A program made the position numbers and the translations under genes. Source: Prevotellaceae bacterium UBA1743 (lineage in GTDB: Bacteria > Bacteroidota > Bacteroidia > Bacteroidales > Bacteroidaceae). From it: 32,120 nt of DNA. The first letter of the stretch is position 1. Every line of letters begins with the position of its first letter. Shown here piece after piece: positions 7,635-16,094 of the stretch. The notes under the pieces were generated by a model. That model was given only the letters and a program-made list of their open reading frames with translations. It was not told where the DNA came from and did not search any database. The stretch covers positions 1-32,120 of the forward strand of contig DCHV01000048.1 in the NCBI GenBank assembly GCA_002314945.1, read 5' to 3'.

Positions 7635-8134
7635 TGTTTTTTCCGCTTAAACAGATCCAGAAATGTAGTCTTCCCCAACGTGAGAAGGTTGACAAGTCCT
7701 CGCAGCTCGAAGTATTCATAGCAGCGAGTATAGCCGATGGAGGAAATCAGCCAGGTCTCACCCTCCTTGGTATAAGTGACATCATAGATGGCTGCTCCGT
7801 GTAACCTGACAAGGTAACGACGATGGAGCAGATAGTCTTCCAGATACCATTTTGCATGAGCCTGAGTGGAGGAGTCGATGTCTATCTCCCCACCATGGAT
7901 GAGGTGGGTAGAAGGCATGTCGGCTGTCATCACACGGCGCAGAAACGTCATCACTTCTTCTCGTCCGCGGTAGCTCATCGTTCCGTTTCCGTAGGCTGAA
8001 ACCACCTCCTGATGGAAACAGCTCTCCAATCCCCCGAAGTCCCTCGTATCGAGACAACGCTGGTATTTGGCTTGCAAACAGCGAATAGCCTCAATATCCT
8101 CCAGACGTGTGATGCGTTCCTCGATGGTCATCAT
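7631..8134 (-). CDS. SnoaL-fold dehydratase similar to bile acid 7-alpha-dehydratase (BaiE)
   Basis: A 167-residue NTF2/SnoaL-like protein, the same length as BaiE of Clostridium scindens (166). Compared with BaiE from memory, the segment DIEAIRCLQAKYQRCLD matches at 13 of 17 positions. The catalytic residues of BaiE (Tyr30, Asp35, His83, Asp106) all recur with a constant offset of six: Tyr24, Asp29, His77 and Asp100 (in WYLED). GYTRCYE at 134-140 matches GYVRIYE. BaiE removes the 7-hydroxyl of a 3-oxo-delta-4 bile acid CoA thioester. The family also includes other dehydratases and isomerases, so the chemistry is well supported but the substrate is not. It is coupled by ATGA overlaps to the phosphotransferase-like gene and the EFR1 gene. 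Confidence 0.8.
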   Translation of the reverse strand: MMTIEERITRLEDIEAIRCLQAKYQRCLDTRDFGGLESCFHQEVVSAYGNGTMSYRGREEVMTFLRRVMTADMPSTHLIHGGEIDIDSSTQAHAKWYLEDYLLHRRYLVRLHGAAIYDVTYTKEGETWLISSIGYTRCYEYFELRGLVNLLTLGKTTFLDLFKRKKQ

Positions 8135-10512
8135 ACGGCCTTCTTGTTGATAATGACTTTACCTGTATTGCCGTCGATGGTGATGAGGTCGCCAGTATGG
8201 ATGAGCTGCATCACATTGCTGGCATTCACTACGGTGGGCAACGCATATTCGCGTGCTACTACCACACCATGTGAGAGGGCTGAACCGATTTCGGTGACCA
8301 TGCCCGAGATAATATTGTAGAATGGTGTCCATCCAATGTCGGTACAGGTGGAAACCATGATTTCACCTGGTTGCAAAAGGGCGGCATCCTGCTCGTTGCG
8401 TACTACACGAGCAAAACCTTGGGCAGTGCCACGTGACACAGGCGTTCCCTGGAACATAGTGGTGTTCGTATCACTTTGGGTGGCCTCTATCGGCTGTGGA
8501 ATGCCCAATTGCGCGAAATGGAATTTCATCTCCTGCTGCTGAGGGAAGATACGTCGGCGTGCCATGGCTTTCTTTACCAAGGATCGTTCGCCATCGAGCA
8601 GACGGCCCACCTCTTCCTGCAACAGGAAATAGATACACTCCGTATCGGGCAATATCTCGGCCTCTACCATCAGTTCTGCCAATTTGCGGTAAGCTTGCTT
8701 GAATTGATCCAGTACATAGATCGTCTTGGCTTTGGTGTATTCGCGGAAGCAAACGCCTCGGCGCGCTTTCTCTATCAGACCCATGATGAACTTTCGTTTC
8801 ACTCCCTTGTACTGAGACAGCAATTCCTCGGCATAACTGGTCCAGGGCTTCTCTTCGCGCTCCACTCCCTTGCCTACCGAAGCCAAAACACTACGGAGGC
8901 TGATGAAGAACGATTCGGGATTGTCGCGCCATGGCAGACTCATGATTTCAGGCTCACGCAATCCTCTGAAGCCGTGACGGCTCATGAAATCCAGATAGGT
9001 CTGTTTGACTTTGGCACAGGCATTGTGGCATATATATTCTTCCAACTGTGTGCTGTCCATCTCTGCAGCCTTGGGCTTGTCCTTGATAATTTCCTCGGCC
9101 AGTACACGCATCATTCTGAGCACATTGGCGCTTTCAAATCCTTCGTTCTGGGTCATGCAACCAGCTACCAATGCTTTGAAAGCATCCTTGTCCGCGAAGT
9201 CCTTGTCCAATGAATTCAGCATAGCACTTTGACCTCCTGAATAATAAGAGGCCCTGTAGTGATAGTATTGTGCCCATTTTAGTGCATCGAATTTATCGAT
9301 AATCTGCTTGTAGATACCATTCATGTCCTGCGTGAGGTCGAAATGCAGATGCTTCACTACATGATCCATACCTCGCTTGGCTTTCTTGCCCCCGAACACG
9401 AGATCGGCAAACACGATGGTGTTCTTGATACGTCTCCATGCCGGCAGATCCTTCATGTCGATACCTGGAAGCCCCTCCAATACCTTTCCGCAGATGGAGG
9501 TGTCTGAACTCTCCTTGGAGGTTCCATAGCAGGCATGGTTGACACGGTAGATGTTCGTCATGTTGAAGAACATGTGGTTGTAGTACGAAGCCAGGAATGA
9601 GTAGGGGGGGATGTTCTTGTTGCAGCATCCTATCTCGATGTAGGTCTGCTTCACACCCCAATCCAGCGCGTACATATTGGTAGAGAGGTTCAGGGGAGTG
9701 ACAGCACCCGGCATCACTTCACCGATGTTGCCTGTCGTATAGACGAAATTGGTGGCATCGAGGTCGCAATCCAACTCGTTCATCGTCACCGATTCGCTGA
9801 TGGTGATAGGTCGTGCCTGCAGCCATTGGATTTCTCCATTCTTGTCGATGGCCCATTCCAAGTCCATCGGCATTCCGAAGAGTTCCTCTGCACGTTTGCC
9901 GGCTTGTCCCAATTGAATGGCTTCCCTACGACTGAGGATGGGATGATCAGGCATATTCTCAACTGAAGTACCTCGTACCCTGTATTGTTGTGCCGACATC
10001 TTGCCCGAAACCAGATTCTCTCCCAGTCCTGGCACAGCCTCTACGAGTACAAATCCGGGACGCATCGGAGCGCGTGAGAAGATGACACCTGCGCATCGAG
10101 CATTGACCATCTTCTGTACGATGACAGTCATCTTGCTCTCTGCCGATTGCAGGAACGTACTGGCATAGCGGCGGGCCGACTCGTTGTTGAGCGAATCCAC
10201 GCATCCACGAGCTGCTTTTTTTATCTCTTCTCCTCCCTTTACGCTCAGGAACGTGGAGAATTGTCCGGCTGCGGAGAAATCCACGCCATCCTCCAAGGTA
10301 GCAGAGGAACGTACCGATACTTCGTTGAAGCCTCTTTCCTCGTAGTGCTTCACGGCACTGTCGAATGTTTCGTCCTTGTCGATATCGGTGATGATGAATG
10401 CATCGGGTACTTTGTAGCCGAAACGGATGAGTTTGTTCAGACCCCGAGCTTTGCCTCCCACGGAGGCAAATAACTCTTCGTTGATGTCCTGTATGTCGAT
10501 TATCTTAGTCAT
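8131..10512 (-). CDS. PEP-synthase / rifampin-phosphotransferase-like enzyme
   Basis: A 793-residue protein. The N-terminus has the PPDK_N ATP-binding fold, with GGKARGLNKLIRFGYKVPDAF from about residue 19 and VRSSATLEDGVDFSAAGQF near 67-85. The C-terminus has the swivelling phosphohistidine domain, GSALSHGVVVAREYALPTVV, with the presumed phospho-acceptor His748. The middle 400 residues are unlike the PEP/pyruvate barrel of true PEP synthases, as in rifampin phosphotransferases, which transfer the beta-phosphate of ATP to a hydroxyl. It probably phosphorylates a small-molecule hydroxyl via phosphohistidine. ATG 10512 is chosen over an open extension to 10596 because it follows the previous stop by 7 bases and begins directly with the conserved domain. 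The acceptor is unknown. Confidence 0.8.
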   Translation of the reverse strand: MTKIIDIQDINEELFASVGGKARGLNKLIRFGYKVPDAFIITDIDKDETFDSAVKHYEERGFNEVSVRSSATLEDGVDFSAAGQFSTFLSVKGGEEIKKAARGCVDSLNNESARRYASTFLQSAESKMTVIVQKMVNARCAGVIFSRAPMRPGFVLVEAVPGLGENLVSGKMSAQQYRVRGTSVENMPDHPILSRREAIQLGQAGKRAEELFGMPMDLEWAIDKNGEIQWLQARPITISESVTMNELDCDLDATNFVYTTGNIGEVMPGAVTPLNLSTNMYALDWGVKQTYIEIGCCNKNIPPYSFLASYYNHMFFNMTNIYRVNHACYGTSKESSDTSICGKVLEGLPGIDMKDLPAWRRIKNTIVFADLVFGGKKAKRGMDHVVKHLHFDLTQDMNGIYKQIIDKFDALKWAQYYHYRASYYSGGQSAMLNSLDKDFADKDAFKALVAGCMTQNEGFESANVLRMMRVLAEEIIKDKPKAAEMDSTQLEEYICHNACAKVKQTYLDFMSRHGFRGLREPEIMSLPWRDNPESFFISLRSVLASVGKGVEREEKPWTSYAEELLSQYKGVKRKFIMGLIEKARRGVCFREYTKAKTIYVLDQFKQAYRKLAELMVEAEILPDTECIYFLLQEEVGRLLDGERSLVKKAMARRRIFPQQQEMKFHFAQLGIPQPIEATQSDTNTTMFQGTPVSRGTAQGFARVVRNEQDAALLQPGEIMVSTCTDIGWTPFYNIISGMVTEIGSALSHGVVVAREYALPTVVNASNVMQLIHTGDLITIDGNTGKVIINKKAV

Positions 10513-10519
10513 GCTTGTT

Positions 10520-11584
10520 TTAGTCTTTTTGGAAAGTGCCCCAACGACTACTGTCGCGGTTGAAGCCGTATTCAATACTGCCACGGGCCTGTACACCGCC
10601 TATGTCGAAGGTGCCCACCCCTTCCTGAAAATAGAAATTACCCCCGTCGAAGGGCGTGAGAAGGTTGTCTGTCCTACGTGAGGTGACACGTACCGTCTTT
10701 CCATTGGCGAAGGTACAATCCACCACCATCGTATCTGTCCCCATTCCATCCTGATGATCGAAGGAGATGATGTTGTAGTCGGTCAGACAATAGTTGCGGT
10801 CTTCCCCGATGTTGGAGTACCCGCAGAAGATACGTTTTACATGAGGGTAGTTGACGATGCTGAAGTTCATCACCTCTCCCTGGTCCGTCATAGCCAGAAG
10901 CCAGATGTGGGCGTTCATGAAGTTCCAATCACGCTTGCCGAAAGAATGGTCGCGCGCTGCCGTCATGGAGATGCGTGTCTCGTTCCCCTCCAAGCATAGT
11001 ATCCCTTCGAAGCGTCCTGTCTGCTCGTAGTGCAACTGGGGGAATTTCTTCTTGTCTGCCCCTACTCCTGTGTCGGCTGTGAGCGTCTTGAAGAAATCCT
11101 TGTTCCACTTCTCCCGTGCAAAGGCTTCGGCCATACCCCGGAAATCGGAATGGTGGAGTGCAGAGAAGGGAGGAAGTGTGGCGGTGTAATCCACCTCGAA
11201 CGTGCAGGGGCACATTCTGCCGTCTGCTTCGTCCCTGAGTATGCCATCGAAACTCAGGTGCCACTCTTTGCCTGGTGTGGTACAAGTTACCTTCAGAGGG
11301 GATTCCTCGGTGGGATACTCCTGTTTCTCGATGGTCAGGAAACGTCCTTCCACGGTGCGGTAGATGACAAAAATCTCTATCATCCCTGTGTTGCGGAAGG
11401 CAATGCGCATGATGAGGCTCTCTCCCTGCAATGTGTTTCCACCGAAATAATAACTATTATTGATGAGGGGACCTGCCTCGGACGGCAATTGTTGCAAGTC
11501 CTGTTCTGCAGCGTCAAATGGCTTTTTGCTACGCTCCATCAGATACTGCATCACCTTCTTCTTCAGTTGAAATTTCAAGTTCAT
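10520..11584 (-). CDS. AttH/DUF7064-like beta-barrel protein
   Basis: A 354-residue protein without a signal peptide, rich in beta strands. The most telling motif is RDHSFGKRDW at 211-220, followed by an aromatic-rich stretch. This motif belongs to AttH/DUF7064-like proteins, a double calycin-type fold also found in proteins thought to bind or transform hydrophobic molecules. As I recall, some arthropod 'putative phosphoenolpyruvate synthase' proteins carry such a domain fused in front of a PPDK-like enzyme. Here the two parts are adjacent separate genes 7 bases apart, suggesting they act together, perhaps as substrate-binding partner and phosphotransferase. No catalytic function can be assigned. 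Confidence 0.6.
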   Translation of the reverse strand: MNLKFQLKKKVMQYLMERSKKPFDAAEQDLQQLPSEAGPLINNSYYFGGNTLQGESLIMRIAFRNTGMIEIFVIYRTVEGRFLTIEKQEYPTEESPLKVTCTTPGKEWHLSFDGILRDEADGRMCPCTFEVDYTATLPPFSALHHSDFRGMAEAFAREKWNKDFFKTLTADTGVGADKKKFPQLHYEQTGRFEGILCLEGNETRISMTAARDHSFGKRDWNFMNAHIWLLAMTDQGEVMNFSIVNYPHVKRIFCGYSNIGEDRNYCLTDYNIISFDHQDGMGTDTMVVDCTFANGKTVRVTSRRTDNLLTPFDGGNFYFQEGVGTFDIGGVQARGSIEYGFNRDSSRWGTFQKD

Positions 11585-11602
11585 TTTCTTAGGCTGTGTG
11601 TA

Positions 11603-12391
11603 TTAAAACCATCCCCATTTGCGTATCAGTCTCAGCATCCACGTAGGGATGAGATGAGGAAGCAGGTTCAGAAGTTGCGTGAAGAAACCTGGCGTGATTT
11701 CACTCTTCCCCCGGAAGAGGGCCTTCAGCCCCTTTTCTGCCAAACATTCGGGCGTATAGATGGCACCAACCATCATCCCAGCCTTCAGTTGTTTCTCTTT
11801 GAGATTATACAGAGGAGTAGCCACAGCACCAGGACGCACGCAGGTCACGTGAACCCCTTTCCCACTCAGTTCCACATGGAGGGAACGTGACAACAAACGC
11901 AGAAATCCCTTGGTACTGGAATAGGTGGACAGACGGGGGAAACCATAATTGGATGTAACCGAACTCATATTGAGAATGTAGCCTTTGCCGCGTGCCGCCA
12001 TGTCCTTACCAAAATAGTAACACAACATAGCAGGCGTGTGAACGTGCAGATTCAGAATGAGCTCGGTGAATCCTTCCGAATCGTCCAGGAAATCGCGATC
12101 GTGATAGACCCCGGCATTGTTGACGAGTACCTCCACCATCAAATTGTTCTCCTGACACCATTCATACAGTTCCCTGGCTGAATCCTGTTTGCCCAAGTCC
12201 TGCATACGGGGGATGATATCGATGTCGCCATAGTTTTCCCGAATGCAACGTGCCTTCTCCACGATGGCCTCAGCCTCGTTGCTAACCATCAACAGGTTGT
12301 AACCACGCTTGGCCAATGCCACAGCGTAGGCGTATCCTATACCAGAACTGGCACCCGTCACCAGTGCGTATGTATCCTTTTTTGTTGTCAT
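11603..12391 (-). CDS. Short-chain dehydrogenase/reductase (SDR), first operon gene
   Basis: A 262-residue classical SDR with TGASSGIG at 12-19, NNAG at 91-94, the Ser143/Ser144 pair and the YSSTK active site (Tyr157, Lys161). The C-terminus is hydrophobic and ends in a Trp/Arg-rich stretch, as in 17-beta-hydroxysteroid/3-ketoacyl reductase-like SDRs of the DltE/KAR type; membrane association is possible. It oxidises or reduces an alcohol/ketone. It lies 19 bases after a consensus promoter and 18 bases before the AttH-like gene, so it heads the 11-gene operon. Together with the other SDR it could interconvert two hydroxyl/keto positions on a multi-ring substrate (inference). Confidence 0.87.
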   Translation of the reverse strand: MTTKKDTYALVTGASSGIGYAYAVALAKRGYNLLMVSNEAEAIVEKARCIRENYGDIDIIPRMQDLGKQDSARELYEWCQENNLMVEVLVNNAGVYHDRDFLDDSEGFTELILNLHVHTPAMLCYYFGKDMAARGKGYILNMSSVTSNYGFPRLSTYSSTKGFLRLLSRSLHVELSGKGVHVTCVRPGAVATPLYNLKEKQLKAGMMVGAIYTPECLAEKGLKALFRGKSEITPGFFTQLLNLLPHLIPTWMLRLIRKWGWF

Positions 12392-12409
12392 AAATGCCTA
12401 TAAAGCGTG

Positions 12410-12441
12410 CAAAAATACACATTTATTAACATATAACCAAA
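12410..12441 (-). promoter_or_regulatory. Promoter of the 11-gene operon
   Basis: The minus strand has TTTG (12441-12438), a 20-base spacer, then TATTTTTG (12417-12410), an exact fit to the Bacteroidetes TTTG-N19/21-TAnnTTTG sigma-ABfr promoter. The predicted transcript starts about 10-15 bases before the ATG at 12391, giving a very short leader. No operator-like repeat is visible within it. Confidence 0.75.
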
Positions 12442-12453
12442 TTCTGCCTAATA

Positions 12454-12484
12454 AAATAGGGAAACAATGCATGTTTCCCTATTT
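12454..12484 (-). terminator. Terminator of the sulfatase operon
   Basis: A perfect 12-bp inverted repeat (AAATAGGGAAAC / GTTTCCCTATTT) with a 7-base loop AATGCAT. On the minus strand it is followed by ATTTTATT. It lies 60 bases after the sulfatase stop and just upstream of the -33 element of the next operon, so it should insulate the two transcripts. Confidence 0.75.
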
Positions 12485-12544
12485 ATATAAACGTGATTTG
12501 TGGCGTGTGTCATGGATTCAGAAACATCATCCGAGACCCACGCA

Positions 12545-14878
12545 TTACATGCCGAATGGCTTTATGTCAATATACGCACGCTTGATCTTTCCACCAAAGA
12601 GGTTGGGCGATTTGTAGTCGTCGGTGAAGGACACGCCATAGCAACGTCCAATCTGAAGCTGAGGACCGAGAATAGACATGAAGCTTGTCACGGCACCCTT
12701 GCCAATAGAACCTTCTCCCACCTTTTCATTGTTGATGTAAAGGACTATGTCGCAGTCGTATGTCTGCAGATTGAAGTTGAAATCCATCTTCACGTTCGAC
12801 TTGCCTTCCGGAACCTGTCTGTCAGCCTTGACCTTCTGCAATGCCATGGGGAAATTGGGAAGATCGAAATAGCGTTTGAAACAGTATGTCGGCACACCAT
12901 CTTTGAGGTAGAAGCTGAAACTGTTGGCATTGCCATTGATGGAGAAAAGAACGCCATTGGTGCTTGGGGTGGCCTCAATGTCGGCAGAGAGGCTGAAAGA
13001 ATGTCCATCCATACCAATCAGGTAGGGATATTCTGCGTATCCCTTGGGACCGATGAAAATTTCGATGTGCGAACGGTCATTCTTGAAAACACGCTGTGCA
13101 TCGGTCTCATTCGTAAAGAGAGGATAAACTCCATACTTCCATGCATCCTTCTCAAACTCAGCAATCAGTTCTGCCACCTTCTCGGGATATTTCTCTGCCA
13201 GATCCTTGCTCTCGTTGAAGTCCTCCTTGAGGTTGTAGAGGTGAGGAATGCTATCGAATTCTTGATTGCGCTGACGCTGTGCTGCAACCTTGTCGTTGGG
13301 GAATTGCACTTTCCATCCGTCTTTGTAGTAAGCAAATGTACCGAGCAATTCGTAATATTGAGATGTGTGGCTTTCTTCGACGTTATTGTCGGCAGAAAGA
13401 ACAGAGGGAGCAAAACTGATACCTTCCACAGGATTCTGCTTATATCCGCTTATGACTTCAGGAACCTTTGTACCTGTAAGTTCCACTGTCGTGGGATACA
13501 CATCGATACAATGGGTATATTGGGTGCGGATGCCGCCCTTCTCCTTGATTCCCTTTGGATAGAATGCAATGAGGCCATTGTGTGTACCACCTTCGTAATC
13601 GGCAAACATCTTGTAGTAACGGAAAGGTGTATTGCAGGCTGCACCCCAAGCCTCGTTGTAGAACGGATATGTATCGGCAGCACCCAACTTTTCGAGGTTC
13701 ATACCTTCCACGCGTAGTGCGATATCCTTTTTCCAGCGTTCAGGCTTGATCTTTCCGAACTTGCCGCCTTCGCTCGTAGCTCCGTTGTCACCGATAGCAA
13801 GCATGATGATGGTATTGTCGAGCTGACCTATTTCACGTATGAAGTCCACGATACGACCAATCTCATAGTCGGCCTGAGCAAGGAAACCTGCATAAACCTC
13901 CATCTGTCGGGCATATATCTTGCGTTCTTCATTCGTGATGTTTTCCCACTCTTCCATATCCTTGTTGCGGATAGGAAGTTTGGTGCCCTTTGGAACGATG
14001 CCCATCTTGATCTGGTTGTCGAGTACCTTTTTGGAGTATTCATCCCATCCCATGTCGAACTTGCCCTTGAACTTGTCTGCCCATTCCGGGGTTGTTTGAT
14101 GAGGATAATGGGCAGTGCCTGGTGCGAAGTAGAGGAAGAACGGTTTCTCCGGAGCAGCCGTCTTCTGATCTGCGATGTATTGAATGGCCTCATTCGTGAA
14201 TCGTGTGATAGCAAGGAGCCCGAGTGAATCATCTGGCTCACGCTGGGTGTCACGATACAGGAAAGGATGCCACTGATCATCACAAGCAGCAGCTGGGTTG
14301 TAACCGAAGAAATGGTCGAAGCCACGGCTTGTTGGCCAACGATTGAAAGGACCTGCAGCACCTGCATCTGCCACATTGGTGGCATTGTACTTACCTACTG
14401 CAAATGTGGAATATCCGTTTTCCTGCAATACTTCAGCGATATTGCCATTCTCGCATGGAACGTATGAATCATAGCCTGGGGCACCTTCTGTGGTGATGTT
14501 GAAAAGACCTGTGTGACTCGAGTGGTGATTGCGGCCAGTGAGAAGTGCAGCACGTGTCGGTGCGGAGATACTCGTAGTGTGGAAATTGTTGAAACGAAGA
14601 CCGTTCTGGGCAAGATAATCGAATGTCGGTGTCTCAATCAGACCACCAAAGGGAGAGGTGGCGCCGAAACCGACATCATCCAGCAGAATCCATACCACAT
14701 TGGGAGAACCCGGAGCAGCCACGGGATTGTGCTGTGGGTAAGCGATTTGTGACTCTGAGACAGTCTTTCCCATTTTGCCGGGGTATTCCGGAGTGGGACT
14801 ATATTGTGCCATTCCAGGTGTTGCAGCCATTACTGCACCGACAGACAGAAAACATTTTTGAAATTTCTCGTAATCCAT
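12545..14878 (-). CDS. Exported Ser-type arylsulfatase (S1_4-like)
   Basis: A 777-residue sulfatase. An N-terminal leader ends near GMAQ (about residue 25), so it is probably periplasmic or surface-facing. The metal-binding Asp67-Asp68 lie in WILLDDVGFG. The activation motif is SAPTRAALLTGRN, with Ser105 predicted to become formylglycine; being Ser-type it needs the anaerobic maturase encoded upstream. The long form with GRNHH and a C-terminal jelly-roll region (about 600-777) resembles Pseudomonas AtsA-like (S1_4) arylsulfatases more than the glycosaminoglycan sulfatases of Bacteroides. It hydrolyses a sulfate ester, perhaps of an aryl or steroid-like alcohol; substrate not shown. It is the last gene of its operon. 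Confidence 0.88.
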   Translation of the reverse strand: MDYEKFQKCFLSVGAVMAATPGMAQYSPTPEYPGKMGKTVSESQIAYPQHNPVAAPGSPNVVWILLDDVGFGATSPFGGLIETPTFDYLAQNGLRFNNFHTTSISAPTRAALLTGRNHHSSHTGLFNITTEGAPGYDSYVPCENGNIAEVLQENGYSTFAVGKYNATNVADAGAAGPFNRWPTSRGFDHFFGYNPAAACDDQWHPFLYRDTQREPDDSLGLLAITRFTNEAIQYIADQKTAAPEKPFFLYFAPGTAHYPHQTTPEWADKFKGKFDMGWDEYSKKVLDNQIKMGIVPKGTKLPIRNKDMEEWENITNEERKIYARQMEVYAGFLAQADYEIGRIVDFIREIGQLDNTIIMLAIGDNGATSEGGKFGKIKPERWKKDIALRVEGMNLEKLGAADTYPFYNEAWGAACNTPFRYYKMFADYEGGTHNGLIAFYPKGIKEKGGIRTQYTHCIDVYPTTVELTGTKVPEVISGYKQNPVEGISFAPSVLSADNNVEESHTSQYYELLGTFAYYKDGWKVQFPNDKVAAQRQRNQEFDSIPHLYNLKEDFNESKDLAEKYPEKVAELIAEFEKDAWKYGVYPLFTNETDAQRVFKNDRSHIEIFIGPKGYAEYPYLIGMDGHSFSLSADIEATPSTNGVLFSINGNANSFSFYLKDGVPTYCFKRYFDLPNFPMALQKVKADRQVPEGKSNVKMDFNFNLQTYDCDIVLYINNEKVGEGSIGKGAVTSFMSILGPQLQIGRCYGVSFTDDYKSPNLFGGKIKRAYIDIKPFGM

Positions 14879-14897
14879 AATTGTACTTTTTTATTGA

Positions 14898-16079
14898 TTA
14901 TTTCATGTTTCTTTTAGCAAATTCTATCACATTGGCAGGATCTCTGTTGGCCTTCAATTCAGCTGCCATGAAATCCATATAGGGCCTCACGTGATGAAAA
15001 AATTTCTTGTACCCTTTGCATAGGAAGTTCAGGCCGTCCTCTCCATCAGAGGTTTTCAGAAACCTGTTCTTCGGACACTCACCGTTGCAAGCAAATCTCA
15101 CATCACACTGTTTGCATTGCGTGGGGAGTGATTCGCTCTTCTGCCGACCGAATGCTTTTTGGCGATCGGAGTACAGCATCTCCGTAAACGTATTCTCGCG
15201 GATGTTTCCCAACCGATATTCAGGGAAGACGAAATGGTCGCAACTATATACGTCGCCATTCCATTCCATAGCGCCTGCGTGACCGCATTCGGGCGCAAGG
15301 GAACATACCCCAGGTGCTTCTCCCATCCAATTGGCCAATGTGGCATCGAATGTCTGAACGAACATCTCTCCCACATCTTTTTTCAGCCATTCGTCGAACA
15401 TCTGGCAGAGAAAACTGCCCCACTGATCGGCATCGACAGAGAAATCCGTCACCTTTCCTTCGGCATCACGCTCTACGATAGGCGTAAACTGAAGGTATCT
15501 GCATTTCAGCTCGTCACGGAAGAATCGGTAGAACTCGACTGGGTAGTCTGCATTGAAATCGTTCACCACGGCCATTGCATTCCATTCGACTCCGTATTTA
15601 TTCAGGAGTTTGATGCCGTTTACTACCTTTTGCCAGGTTGGTGCACCCGCCTTGTTTGTCCGGTATTCATCATGGAAATCCTGAGGTCCGTCAATGGACA
15701 CTCCTACGAGGAAGTGGTTCTTGGCAAAGAACTCACACCATCGGTCGTTCAGTAATGTTCCATTTGTCTGAATACAGTTTACAATTCGTCTGCCTTGAGC
15801 ATATTTCTGTTGAAGAACCAATGCTTTTTGGAAAAACTCAACAGTTCGCATCAGAGGTTCACCTCCATGCCATGTGAAGTTTACCTCCATCATGGTCTGC
15901 AAGCCGATGTAACTTCTTACAAATTCCTCCAGCAATTCGTCGCTCATCATTCGTGATGCCTCCCGAGGATAAAGCTGTTGCTTTTCCAAGTAGTAACAGT
16001 ACTTGCAATTCAGGTTGCAGGTAGCTCCAGCGGGTTTTGCCAACACGTAGAGAGGTCGAGCGAATGGGGATGCCACCAT
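14898..16079 (-). CDS. Anaerobic sulfatase-maturating enzyme (radical SAM)
   Basis: A 393-residue radical SAM/SPASM protein. The SAM cluster motif CNLNCKYCYY gives Cys21, Cys25 and Cys28; WHGGEPL near residue 70 and SIDGPQ are family signatures. The C-terminal SPASM region holds the Cys-rich auxiliary-cluster ligands, including CGHAG, CKQCDVRFACNGECP and a final C. It oxidises the active-site Ser or Cys of sulfatases to formylglycine in the cytoplasm before export. It lies 19 bases before the Ser-type sulfatase, its obvious client. Length and motifs are normal for anSME. Confidence 0.92.
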   Translation of the reverse strand: MVASPFARPLYVLAKPAGATCNLNCKYCYYLEKQQLYPREASRMMSDELLEEFVRSYIGLQTMMEVNFTWHGGEPLMRTVEFFQKALVLQQKYAQGRRIVNCIQTNGTLLNDRWCEFFAKNHFLVGVSIDGPQDFHDEYRTNKAGAPTWQKVVNGIKLLNKYGVEWNAMAVVNDFNADYPVEFYRFFRDELKCRYLQFTPIVERDAEGKVTDFSVDADQWGSFLCQMFDEWLKKDVGEMFVQTFDATLANWMGEAPGVCSLAPECGHAGAMEWNGDVYSCDHFVFPEYRLGNIRENTFTEMLYSDRQKAFGRQKSESLPTQCKQCDVRFACNGECPKNRFLKTSDGEDGLNFLCKGYKKFFHHVRPYMDFMAAELKANRDPANVIEFAKRNMK

Positions 16080-16094
16080 TTTGTTATGGGATAA

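Noticed and set aside
1642..12391. Direct naming of the operon genes as bai genes
   Set aside because: The CoA ligase, CoA transferase and bile acid transporter are missing and the OYE protein lacks the usual C-terminal module, so only class-level similarity is supported.
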